Positions 14,096 to 28,100 of a DNA stretch of 64,000 bases are shown here, one piece after another. The position numbers were made by a program, and so were the translations under genes. The stretch spans positions 113,252,033 to 113,316,032 of the forward strand of contig OZ024744.1 of the NCBI GenBank assembly GCA_964016885.1, in the 5' to 3' direction. Under the pieces are notes generated by a model that worked only from the letters and a program-made list of their open reading frames with translations, searched no databases and had not been told where the DNA came from. Numbering within the stretch: the first letter of the stretch is position 1; each line of letters starts with the position of its first letter. The DNA is from Eledone cirrhosa (Eukaryota > Mollusca > Cephalopoda > Octopoda > Eledonidae).

Positions 14096-14904
14096 GTTTA
14101 ACGTCCATGTTCCACGCTTGCATGGGTTTGGACGGGAGTTTTCCCACTTGAGGCAAGAGTGGTTGTCTTGCTCGCATAGGACTGTCAGGCGGGTTTTCTA
14201 CGGCTGGATGCCCTTCCTAACACCAACCACATTTACAGTGTGGGTCTGGGAGGTTTTTACCGTGTTGCCTACACGGCCACATTACAGCGTGGACTGTCTG
14301 GCGGGTTTTCTACAGCTGGATGCCCTTCCTAACACCAACCACATTTACAGTGTGGGACTGGGAGGTTTTTACCGTGTTACCTACACGGTCACATTACAGC
14401 GTGGACTGTGTGTTTTTTTTTGTCGTGACACCTACACGATCTCATTTGTTTCAGCCTGGATGTTGTGGCACCAACGTAACTTTACATTGAAAGGGGCGGT
14501 GTGGATGGGGTGGGGGTGGTGTGACGGGGGCGTATTTTGTTAGAGATGCTTACTGACTGTAGTAGGTTTACTTTGTATTTAGGTAAGGCGGGTCTTCTCT
14601 ATTACTGAGTACCGCCAAAGATCTCGGTCCAGTGACATTGTCTTGGAGAGGTGTAAGTGTGTGAGGTCGGAATTTATCAGGTTGTCCCAGGTTTTTCTGG
14701 GTCTGCCTACTCCGTGGCTACCGTCTATCTTTATTGCCCTGCACTTTTTTATACAGCTGTCGTCTTTCATGCGCATCACGTGACCATACCAACGTAGCCT
14801 TCTCTTGAGTAAACAACATCTGATCCTTCTTATTTCTAATTTTTCCCTTAGTTCGTTTATGCTTTGCCGTTCACGTATATTACTATATATATAAACAATT
14901 AAGT

Positions 14905-14941
<37 letters not shown>

Positions 14942-16106
14942 TATAAGTAGAAGGGATATTTAATTTGTTGGAAATTCAACAAATATAAATGTTTATAACT
15001 GATTCAGAGCACTCGACAGATTTCTGGAGTAAATATTCAATGATATTAAATAAATGTAAACTATATTTATAAAACCATATTTATTCTATTATATATATTT
15101 CAAGGGTACCAAAAACTTTGGTACGCTTTCATCAGATAAAATACAAAGAGTGTTTTATAAATTTTGACATAGCCAAGGAAACATACCTTATCAGTTGAAT
15201 TTTCCTTGGGTAGTGAGATTAAAGAATGGATTTTCAAACTTATGGATGAGTATGCAAATGAATATGTAAATAAGGTTGAGTTATATGATTGAAAAACCGT
15301 TATTTTAAACACTATGGAAAGTTTAGATATATTAGTAAGAGAGAAAGAAAGAAAAAAGAAAAAAGGAAAAAAAAGAAAGAAAAAGAAGAAGAAGAAGGAA
15401 AAGGAAAAAGAAGACCACTTATATACATTAATTTGGGGGAAATAAATTTGAATATTTACCTATATTATGTATATATTTATATGGAGAATTATGTTTGTAA
15501 GTATTTATCTTATTATAATATTGTAGTGGGTTAAATATATAAATATCTATATATATTTTAACCCATGCTAGCGTGGAAAGTGGACATTAAACGAGGATGA
15601 TGATGATGATGATGAATAGCATATGTATTTTTATTAAAAAGATAATTTGCAATTATTAGTTGTTTATAATATGAGTTACGAGGGATGTTGATTTTGTGTT
15701 TTATGTAGATAAAAAAATAAATAAATAGGTAGTTAAAATTATGAATTTATATATTTGGATAACTTGTTCGGCTTTGAGAATGTTTTAAATTAACGGAGTT
15801 AGGTATATAATAATATAATAAGTTTATATGATTGAGAAAGGAAAGATAACTCCAATTTTATTTGTTAATCGATAAATTTTTTAAGAGTTAGTGTGAGATT
15901 AATTAATTATTTAGTCGAAAGAAATATGAATGTTTAAACATCGTCTTGAATAGGATACATTTTCCTAAAGTCAGTTAATGGTTATTAATCTACGTTTACA
16001 AAAATAGCTTTAGAGTGTGTCATTGGTAAAATAAAGAATTAAAACATTAAAAAATTAAAATTAAAATTATATAGATATACATAAATATATATAAATATCT
16101 ATACAC

Positions 16107-16143
<37 letters not shown>

Positions 16144-16557
16144 ACGAAGGAAATGTGGTAAGGAACCAGGTGGACCATAACGCACCAAAGTACTCAATAC
16201 TTAGGGTAGTAGAGTAGGTAATAGGACAAAGTAAGACCCCGACGGCTGAGCTCAAGCCGTTTCGACGGCTAATTCTGGACTGAATGAAAATTTATTCTGG
16301 TATTTAAATAGCCGAGCTTATCAAGGGGTAATTCCATATATGGTCAAAGAGATAATCACCAAGATTGGTCACATCACAAGTTAGTAGTAAATCTGTGATG
16401 GCAAATTGGTGGGGGAAGGGGTAGCTGAACCTGCCGGTAGGAGAAAAGGGGAGAGGGGGTGGAGTAGACCCATTCATGCGTTGGTAGTGCCGGCTACAGC
16501 TGGGTGTGAGGTCAAAGAGGATACTGGGGAGGGGGAGGAAGTCGAAACGGTAAGTAG

Positions 16558-16588
<31 letters not shown>

Positions 16589-19500
16589 TATAAGAAATTT
16601 TTGCTGAAAGGTGAAAGTACTACAAATATTAGAGATATTATGATTTATTAATATATAAAAAATTTAAATTGTTAAAAAAGATAGGATCATTTTGACAATT
16701 TATAGGAATATTATAAATTACACATACTTCTGAATGTAGAATTTTGGCGATGTCTGCAAGAATTAAATAATTCTGTCCTGAGATTAATAGAGTTTTGACA
16801 GTTAATTATATAAAAAATTTCTTCAATACACAATTTACAGAATTTTGATAAAGCCATATTTCGGTACACAGGTTCCATATAAGATGTGAAAGAGAAGTAG
16901 AAGATTTTTTTATCAGATCTTCTGAAAGAATGATTATGGTTATTCCAGCAATCTTTAAATTTTGTAGAAGTGGCACCGACATAGTTAAATATATTATCAC
17001 TAGTTTTAACATCAAAACAAATATTGTTATACTTGGGGAGGGTCATGTTGTAATAATATTGCCAGAAATAATAACGGAACACACTCACTGTTTGGTTGGT
17101 TTTTGCTTCTGTATCTTTTATATCTCCATAGTTAATTTATTTGGCAATTAATGTTTATCAGTGATTGACCAATGGTTAAAAATACAGATCTAAATATATA
17201 TATAGTCTATACATATAGTCTATATAATGTGTTATATGTGTTATATGTGTTATATGAACCCCCAGATAAATTGTAAAACTAGAAATGTAGTCTATAGCAG
17301 GGGTTCTCAACCTGGTCCATGTGGACCACTAGTGGTCCACAGGAAAATTCAGGTGGTCCACAGAAAATTTTCAATAGCAAATTCTTTTTTGATCCATGCA
17401 TTTGACTTAAAGCGCTGTTCTTATTCTTCGCATAAGTACGACTTCAGCTGTTTATTTGCATAGATTTTTAGGCACTGCGACATGATAATAACATTTTCTA
17501 ATTCATTGGAAAAAAAACATCTACTGATTTAAAAGATTTAAAAGTTTAGATGGTCCACAGGAAAAAATTACTTATTTTGGTGGTCCACAGCGAAAAAAAG
17601 GTTGAGAACCCCTGGTCTATAGCATAAGATGTACAGAGGGTACATGCAGAAGCATGACAATGACATTCATAGGTGAGACAGCTCGAAGCATAGGAGAAAG
17701 AAAAGACCAACACTGGGGGGAACTAAAAGGACAAAAAAACGGTTCAGTACTATACGAACATGCCAGACAAAGACATGATGGTAACATAGACAATATAGAA
17801 ATTAAAATACTAACTAAACATAGAAATGACTCAACAGGTAGGCAAATCAGAGAAGCAACTGAGATAGAACTAAGAAGACCGAAGTTGAACAGAAAAAATG
17901 AATGGAATAACAACAACCATACCCAAACAAACAATACTGACTTAAGGGAAATATAAATAAATAAATAAATATATACACAAGTACAATAACAACAAACACA
18001 TATAAACACACACTAGTGAACAAAGATAGAATACAAAAACAAAAACACATACACTCAAACACACGCAAATGCATGCACAGAGACAGAGACAAGAATAAAT
18101 AAATAAATAAATAAAATAAAAATGGCGTAGAAATTACAATACAATGGGAGGAAACATAATAGTACCACTGATGATGTTGATAAACATTGATTGCCAAATA
18201 AATTAACTATGGAGATATAAAAGATACAGAAGCGAAAACCAACCAAACAGTGATTGTGTTCTGTTATTATTTTTGGCAATGTTATTACAATATGAAACTC
18301 CCCAAGTATAATAATATATATATATATGTCTGAAGAGCTGTATCTTTCCATTGGAAATTCTCTGTATTTCCAATTTTTTGATCAGCGAAACCGTCGGTCA
18401 CGGCATTAGAAGAGGTGAATATTTAAATTGTATTTTAATTTATTTAAAAGATTGTTTAATGTTTGCTTGTTCCGCTCATATATATATATATTTATTTCAC
18501 ACCTACAGATATTTTCTACACATATATATATATAGCGAAGTAGTTTCAGATGTTCAAGTCCTTTAATAATAATGCTGTGATATATATTTCAATGACGACA
18601 CTGGCCACACTGTTCTATGTGCGAGTGTCGTGACATCATCAGACAGCTTGTTACATAATAAGGTTGTTTCCGAGGCAATCCAAATTGAATCGACAAGGGA
18701 ACGGATGAAAAACCCAAAAGCACGAACTTCATCTGTTCCCTTGTCGATTCAATTTGGATTGCCTCGGAAACAACCTTATTATGTAACAAGCTGTCTGATG
18801 ATGTCACGACACTCGCACACAGAACAGTGTGGCCAGTGTCGTCACTGAAATATATATCACAGCATTATTATTAAAGGACTTGAACATCTGAAACTACTTC
18901 GCTTTTACTTATTCGATATTTACTCCGTCACTCCTATGTGGAAAAAGTACGTTGAGTGCTTGAATTGAATTGCATCAATGTTTACCCTAATATATATATA
19001 TATATGTAGTGGGGACATGGATTTCTTTCTTCACACCACTCGCTGCCACTATCAGCAACGTCATCAAATTATTCTTACCTCACTTGAGTAATTGCCGACA
19101 TTATTGCACATGGAAATTCTAATTCACACAGTTTTGTCCAACTGGAAACCTGGAAGAAACAAACAAAAACATTATTATTTTTGAATATCCATAAAAACGT
19201 GAATATCTCAACAGTATAGTTTATATGTAACATTGTGAGGTATGTAATATATAATAGTGTTGGGAAAGTTGGTACAATGTAGATAGATATATATATATAG
19301 AGATAGAACTGGGATAAAAGGTATGACAAAACTAAATATATATTAAATAGTTTATATGTAACATTGGGAGGTATGTAATATATATACAACTACACCTCTG
19401 TGGTTGTGTGCTTGTCTGTAATTTAATTGTTTCTTCTTTAGGCACAAGGCCAGCAATTACCCAGTACATTACTGGTACTTTATTTTATCGACCTCGTAAG

Positions 19501-20015
19501 GATGAAAAGCAAAGTTAACCTCGGCGGGATTTGAACTCAGACCATAAAGGAACGTAACTATGCTGGAAAGCATGTCCGACCCTCTACCGATACTGCCAAT
19601 TCACCGTCCTTGTCTGTAATTTAATACAACTAAAACAGCTTATAATGGGAAAATACTTTGGAAGAGAGAGAGAGAAGGAGACAGAGAAGGAAAATGGAAG
19701 AGAGAGAGAGAGCGAGAAGGAGACAGAGATGGAAGAGAGAGAGAGAGAGAGAAGGAGACGGAGAAGGAAAATGGAAGAGAGAGAGAGAGAGAAGGAAGGA
19801 AAATGGAAGAGAGAGAGAGCTGTGGTGTGGTTGAATGAAATTATAATAAGTGACTTCAAAGAATCAAATACATCATTACTGTAGCTAACTCGAATTTGGT
19901 GACTGAATACTAAGTCATATGTGTCATATGTATCATATAATTTGTGTTAGGACAGGGAAGAGTTTCTAAGTGTGTGTGTGTCTGTGACCAGTGTATATAG
20001 GTCACAGACACCTAG

Positions 20016-20046
<31 letters not shown>

Positions 20047-22113
20047 CACATATATACACACACATATATATATGTATACACACACACATATATATAGGCC
20101 TTCCAATTTCATTTTCAATTATATACATACTTCATTTCATTCATTTCATTTTACGTCCGCTTTTTCCCTGCTTGCAAGGGTGGGACGGGAACTGATTTTG
20201 GCTTGATTTCTACAGCTGGATGCCCTTCCTAACACCAACCTCATTTACAGTGAGTGCTGGGTGCTTTTTTTCCGTGGCACCTCCACAACCACTTTGCAGT
20301 GGAATGATAGGGCCCCCAGTCCCTATCATCTCATTTCTACAGCTGAGTAAACTGGAGCAATGTGAAATAAAGTGTCTTGCTCAAGGAAACAACACATCAC
20401 CCGGTCTGAGAATTGAACTCACAACCTTTCGATTGCAAGGCCAATGCTCTAACCCCTAAGCCATGTACCCCCATGCTTGTATATTTTAATTATTTAAAAA
20501 TTATTTATAATGGAATATAACTTTTTTTTAAATGTTTTTAAGTGAACATGACCCAACAGGTCACAGATGGTCTAGTGTGTAAGACTGTTGGGGAAGTTGG
20601 TACAATGTAGATATATAGAGATGGGGCTGGGATAAAAGGGATGACAAATTAATATTTTTACCCTATATATTTTGTGGTATTTCAACATAAAGACCTTCTT
20701 TTCAATGTGGTGTGTTATGTTACAGTGGTGGTGGTGGTGGTGGTGGTGGTGGTGGTGGTGTTACAGTGGTGGTATGTTACAGTGGTGGTGTGTTATGTTC
20801 CAGTGGTGGTGTTATGTTACAGTGATGGTGTGTTACAGTGGTGGTGTGTTACAGTGGTGGTGTGTTACAGTGGTGGTGTGTTACAGTGGTGGTGTGTTAT
20901 GTTACAGTGGTGGTGTGTTATGTTACAGTGGTGGTGTGTTACAGTGGTGTTATGTTACAGTGGTGGTGGTATGTTACAGTGGTGGTGTGTTATGTTACAG
21001 TGGTGGTGTTATGTTACAGTGGTGGTGGTATGTTACAGTGGTGGTGTGTTACAGTGGTGGTGTGTTACAGTGGTGGTGTGTTATAGTGGTGGTATGTTAC
21101 AGTGCTGGTATGTTACAGTGGTGGTGTGTTACAGTGGTGGTGTGTTACAGCGGTGGTGTGTTACAGTGGTGGTGTGTTACAGTGGTGGTGTGTTATAGTG
21201 GTGGTGTGTTACAGCGGTGGTGTGTTACAGTGGTGGTGTTATGTTACAGTGGTGGTGTGTTACAGTGGTGGTATGTTACAGTGGTGGTGTGTTACAGCGG
21301 TGGTGTGTTACAGTGGTGGTATGTTACAGTGCTGGTGTGTTACAGTGGTGGTATGTTACAGTGGTGGTGTGTTACAGCGGTGGTGTGTTAGTGGTGGTGT
21401 TATGTTACAGTGGTGGTATGTTACAGTGGTGGTGTGTTACAGTGGTGGTGTGTTACAGTGGTGGTGTGTTACAGTGGTGGTGTGTTACAGTGGTGGTGTT
21501 ATGTTACAGTGGTGGTGTGTTATAGTGGTATGGTATGTTACAGTGGTGTTGTTATGTTACAGTGGTGGTGTGTTGTTACATTGGTGGTGTGTTACAGTGG
21601 TGGTGTTATGTTACAGTGGTGGTGTGTTATGTTACAGTGGTAGTGTGTTATGTTACAGTGGTGGTGTGTTACAGTGGTGGTGTTATGTTACAGTGGTGGT
21701 GTGTTATGTTACAGTGGTAGTGTGTTATGTTACAGTGGTGGTGTTATGTTACAGTGGTAGTGTGTTGTGTTACAGTGGTGGTGTGTTACAGTGATGGTGT
21801 GTTATATTAAAATTAATTTCTCTCGAGATATATAGGGTTGGGGGGTGCCTGGTAAAAGTATGTCTGTTTGTTCATCTATATATCTAAAACAGAGAATGTC
21901 TGTCTGTCCCCTTAAAACTCGAGAACCACCCAACCAATTGTTTTCAAACCTTACACATGTAATATGGTCGCGTGACTGTTTTGAGCAAAATATATTTCAA
22001 ATTTTCAATGCCCTAGGGACCACATTAGTCACCGGAACGTCACGCCGTTATAATATCTGTCTGTATGTCTGGCTGTCTGCATTACGAAATTATGACTTCG
22101 CTATCTGTGTGTG

Positions 22114-22162
<49 letters not shown>

Positions 22163-25100
22163 ATATATATATATATTCTTCTCATTGCTGACGTATTATC
22201 TTTGCTATTTTACGCTCATTGCCAGGGAAAGTCTTCACAAACCAAAGTATCGTCTTTCTGTTTCCCTTCGGTTGCAACGTTTTTCAAGATATTTACTTCT
22301 GCGTTCACAGATTGATTTTTATAGTTTCAGAAGATCCTGTTAAGGGTGAAAGCAGCGATTCTTTGCTTGAATTTTAATTTGTTATTTTAATATATATATA
22401 TAAATAATTATATATTTGCGTAGAGATATTTTTGCATACACAATAGCAAAATATAAACAAACCTATGTATTTCACAAGGCTCGACAGCAGCAAAAACAAA
22501 AACAAAAAAGAAAGGGAACGCAATTACATGCTTTTGAAAAAACTTAATAGAAAATTATTTGCCTATTCACCCAAGGCGACTTCCTTTTTCATTAGGACTT
22601 CTGCATCAATTGGTGAACATACGACGAAACTGTTTCAGAAAGGAGGGATAAACATGCCAATCTATGTTTAGAATCCCGAGCAACGCCGGGCCATTCTGCT
22701 AGTTCTTACTGTAAACATGGACTTACCTCTGCACAAGCTTTCAGACTTCCTCCACGGAATCCCTGAAACAATAAAGTTAATGCTTGAATGAATTAAAATT
22801 TTTCAAAACATAATCAGAAAATGAAACAAAGTAAAATGTAGAATATGTTTATATTGTTACAATAAAATACACCCAGTACACTCTGTAAACTGGTAGTGCT
22901 CATGGTATGATAAAATACACCCAGTACACTCTGTAATGTGGTAGTGGTGGTGTCATGATAAAATACACTCAGTACACTCTGTAAAGTGGTAGTGTTCGTG
23001 TCACAATAAAATACACCCAGTACACTCTGTAAACTGGTAGTGCTCATGGTATGATAAAATACATCCAGTACACTCTGTAATGTGGTAGTGGTGGTGTCAT
23101 GATAAAATACACTCAGTACACTCTGTAAAGTGGTAGTGTTCGTGTCACAATAAAATACACCCAGTACACTCTGTAATGTGGTAGTGCACGTGGTATGATA
23201 AAATACACCCAGTACACAATGTAAAGTGGTTGTATAGGTGTCATGATATAATACACCCAGTATACTCTGTAAAGTGGTAATGTTGGTGTTATGATAAAAT
23301 ACACCCAGTACACTCTGTAAAGTGGTCGTGTTGGTGTCATGATATAATACACCTAGTACACTCTGTAATGTGGTAGTGTTGATGTCATGATAAAATACAC
23401 TCAGTACACTCTGTAAAGTGGTAGTGTTGATGTCATGATAAAATACAGTCAGTACACTCTGTAAACTGGAAGTGTTGGTGTTACAATAAAATACACCCAG
23501 TACACTCTGTAAACTGGTAGTGTCATGATAAAATACACCCAGTACACTCTGTAAACTGGAAGTGTTGATGTCATGATAAAATACACCCAGTACACTCTGT
23601 AAAGAGGTAGTGTTGGTATCACAATATAATACACCCAGTACACTCTGTAATTTGGTAGTGGTGGTGTCATTATAAAATGATGCACCCAGTATACTTTGTA
23701 AAGAGATCATGCTGGTGTCACAATAAAATACACCTAGTACACTCTGTAAATTGGTAGTGTTGGTGTCATGATAAAACACCCAGTACACCCTGTAAAGTGG
23801 TAGTGTTGGTGCCATGATAAAATACACCGAGTACACTCTGTAAAGTGGTAGTACTGGTGTCATGATAAAATACACCCAGTACACTCTGTAAAGTGGTAGT
23901 GCTGGTGTCATAATAAAATACACCCAGTACACTCTGTGAAGAGATGGTGCTGATGTCACAATAAAATACACCCAGTACACTCTCTTAAGTGGTAGTATTG
24001 GTGTCATGATAAAACACCCAGTACACTCTGTAATGTGGTAGTGTTGGGGTCACAATAAAATACACTTAGTACACTCTGTAAAATGGTAGTGCTGGTGTCA
24101 CAATAAAATATACCCAGTACAGTGTAAAGTGGTAATGTTGATGTCATGATATAATACACCCAGTACACTCTGTAAAGTGGTAGTGTTGCTGCCGTGATAA
24201 AATACACCCAGTACACTCTGTAAATTGCTAGTGTTGGTGTCATAATATAATACACCCAGTACACTCTGTAAAGTGGTAGTGCTGGTGTCCCAATAAAATA
24301 CACCCAGTACACTCTGTAAATTGGTAGTGTTGGTGTCATGATATAATACACCCAGTACACTCTGTAAAGTGGTAGTGTTGGTGTCCCAATAAAATACACC
24401 CAGTACAGTCTGTAAAGTGGTAGTGTTGGTGTCATGATAAAATACACCCAGTACACTCTGTAAAGTGGTAGTGTTGGTGCCGTGATAAAATACACCCAGT
24501 ACACTCTGTAAAGTGGTAGTGTTGATGTCATGATATAGTACACTCTGTAAAGTGGTAGTGTTGGTGCCGTGATAAAATACACCCAGTACACTCTGTAAAG
24601 TGGTAGTTTTGGTGTCATGATATAGTACACTCTGTAAAGTGGTAGCGTTGGTGCCGTGATAAAATACACCCAGTACACTCTGTAAAGTGGTACTTTTGGT
24701 GTCATGATAAAATACACCCAGTACACTCTGTAAAGCGGTAGAGTTGGTGCCGTGATAAAATACACCCAGTACACTCTGTAAAGTGGTAGTGTTGGTGTCA
24801 TGATATAGTACACTCTGTAAAGTGGTAGTGTTGGTGCCGTGATAAAATACACCCGGTACACTCTGTAAAGTGGTGGTGTTGGTGTCATGATAAAATACAC
24901 CCAGTACACTCTGTAAAGTGGTAGTGTTGGTGTCATGATAAAATACATCCAGTACACTCTGTAAAGTGGTAGTGTTGATGTCATTATATAATACACCCAG
25001 TACACTCTGTAAAGTGGTAGTGCTGGTGTCATGATAAAATACACCCAGTACACTCTGTAAAATGGTAGTGTTGATGTCATTATATAATACACCCAGTACA

Positions 25101-28100
25101 CTCTGTAAAGTGGTAGTGTTGATATCATTATATAATACACCCAGTACACTCTGTAAAGTGGTCGTGTTGGTGTCACAATAAAATACACCCAGTACACTCT
25201 GTAAAGTGGTAGTGTTGGTGTCGTGATAAAATACTGAGGATTCAGTTGTGATGATGATACTAATAATAATAATAATTGTTTCTACTTTAGGCACAACGCC
25301 AGCAATTACCCAGTGTATTACTGGTACTTTATTTTATCGTAAAGGGCCGTAACTCTATGCTGGAAAGCATGGCGTCCGACCCTCTACCGATACTGCCAAT
25401 TCACCGCCCATAATAATAATAATGGTGGGGGATAATGATGATGAAACAAGATTATGGGATTCATAATAATTGTTTCTACTTTTGGCACAAGGCCAGCAAA
25501 TATTACTGGTACTTTATTTTATGGACCCCGTAAGGATGAAAGGCAAAGTTAACCTCGGCGGGATTTGAACTCAATCAATGTGCTGCAAAGCATGGCATCG
25601 TCCGACCCTCTACCGATACTGCCAATCCACTCTAATTTAGACACAAGCCCAGCAGATTTGTGGGACAGGGCAAAATTGATTAAATGAACACCAGTATTCG
25701 ACTGGTATCTTATTTCATCAACCACCGAAAGGATGAAAGGCAAAATTAAGATCAGCCGGATTGGAACTCAGGATGTTAAGAGAGTCAGAACAAATATCAC
25801 AACAGCATATTATCTAACGCTCTACCAATTGTGCCACCACTCATCATCAGTTTGATTAGGGCTGATTGGAGGCTGTATTTGAGATCTCATTCAATGAGAG
25901 CTAACCTTGGGATTTAGACCTAGAAAGTTACTTTCTGAAGCACCAATCCAGGCAATCTATAACACTCTCCGCTCTCTACACCGCTGATGTTGTCCAAGGG
26001 AAAGGAAAAGTCTGATACAGCTTGGCACGTATCATCATCATCATCATCATCAGGTTTAGCGTCCGTGTTCCACGCTTGCATGGGTTTGGACGGGGGTATT
26101 CCCACTTGAGGCAAGAGTGGTTGTCTTGCTCGCATAGGACTGTCTGGTGGGTTTTCTACAGCTGGATGCCCTTCCTAAAACCAACCACATTTACAGTGTG
26201 GGGCTGGGAGGTTTTTACCGTGTTGCCTACACGGCCACATTACAGCGTGGACTGTCTGGCGGGTTTTCTACAGCTGGATGCCCTTCCTAACACCAACCAC
26301 ATTTACAGTGTGGGGCTGGGAGGTTTTTACCGTGTTGCCTACACGGCCACATTACAGCGTGGACTGTCTGGCGGGTTTTCTACAGCTGGATGCCCTTCCT
26401 AACACCAACCACATTTACAGTGTGGGGCTGGGAGGTTTTTACCGTGTTGCCTACACGGCCACATTACAGCGTGGACTGTCTGGCGGGTTTTCTACAGTTG
26501 GATGCCCTTCCTAACACCAACCACATTTACAGTGTGGCGCTGGGAGGTTTTTACCGTGTTGCCTACACGGCCACATTTACAGCGTGGACTGTGTGTTTTT
26601 TGTCGTGACACCTACACGATCTCGTTTGTTTCGGCCTGGATGTTGTGGGACCAACATAACTTTATGGGGTGAGGTGGTGGGACGGGGGTGTGTTTTGATA
26701 GAGATGCATACTGACTGTAGTATATATATATATATATACAAAGAAATACCTCTCATTATTTTGGATATAAAATAAACCACATTTGTGCTTTAAATGAATA
26801 TTTGAACACCTTACTGTTGTTTTATCAACTGATAGAATTCTCTATCTATCTATCTATATATACGAGTCCATTGTCATGATCAAACTGCCACCCTCCTTCA
26901 AAAACGAAGGAGAGGCGGTTTTCCTTTGTGTGATAGCTATGGCGAAAGAGGTTATATGGTGGACAAAGTTAAAAGGGCTGAGGTCAGACACCTTTCTCTC
27001 CGGCCAACAACTGGTTCTTTTTTTCAAATACACCTTTGGAAGAAGAATCAGGATGGAGAGAGAGGTGCTGTACCCCAGCAAGTTTTATGAAAGGTGGGTG
27101 AAAGTGGCAAGAATGGCCCGAGTGAATGGGCCTTCTCTCTATATCAGCCTGTAGGTTGAGGAAAAGGAGTACAAACTCTTCGTACTCCTGGAGATGAGGA
27201 TTGCACATATTTTCGGGGGTATGTGTTGCCCATATGAACTGTCTCACCCTATTGGGGAAAATTGACTAATTTTTTTAATTGCATTTGTGATAATATTTTA
27301 CACGTTTTTATTGTATTTAAACTTCCCCCTTTGTATTTGTCCCCTTCTGTTGTGCCCCTGTGGCTAATAAAGAAACATATCCGAACAGCGATGTTGCATG
27401 GTAGTGAGACCTGGGCGCTGAAGGTGGAAGACTTACGTAGATTAGAGAGAAACGAAGCCTGCATGCTCCGATGGATGTGTAACAGTAATATACGTGAACG
27501 ACAAAGCATAAATGAATTGAGAGAGAGACTGAGCATAAGAGGAATCAAATGCTGCGTGCAGGAGAGGCGGTTACGCTGGTATGGACATGTGATGCGTATG
27601 AAGGATGACAGCTGCATAAAAAGGTGCAGAGCACTAGAAGTTGATGGAAACCGCGGAGTGGGGAGACCCAAGATGACTTGGGATGAGGTGATAAAAGCCG
27701 ACCTTACCCAACTACACCTCTCAAAGTCAATGACACACGACCGTGACTTCTGGCGTCACGCAGTAATACAGGGTACCCGACCTCCCATGGGTACATGCTG
27801 AAGCATATAAACAATATGCCCCCCCCCCCCCCCACCGCAAGGTGGTCGTGGAGGTGCCACGGCAAAAAAGCACCCAGCCCACACTGTAAAGTGGACGTGT
27901 AGGCGCCACGAAAAAGCACCCAGCACTCACTGTAAATGAGGTTGGTGTTAGGAAGGGCATCCAGCTGTAGAAATCAAGCCAGATCAGTTCCTGTATGAGC
28001 AAGGCATGGTCAGCCGACCAGACACTGCCCACAACAGGACAACCCGTCTAACCCATGCTAGCGTGGAAGAACGGACGTAAAACGGTGATGATGATGATGA

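Noticed and set aside
18589..18848. Two 72-codon ORFs on opposite strands with the same protein
   Set aside because: Direct consequence of the palindrome.
20672..21794. Val/Cys/Trp/Gly-rich plus-strand ORFs
   Set aside because: Low-complexity GT-rich array; three frames open.
22814..25294. Minus-strand 397-398-codon ORFs
   Set aside because: Same 48-bp unit inverted; two overlapping frames are equally open, so repeat geometry explains them.
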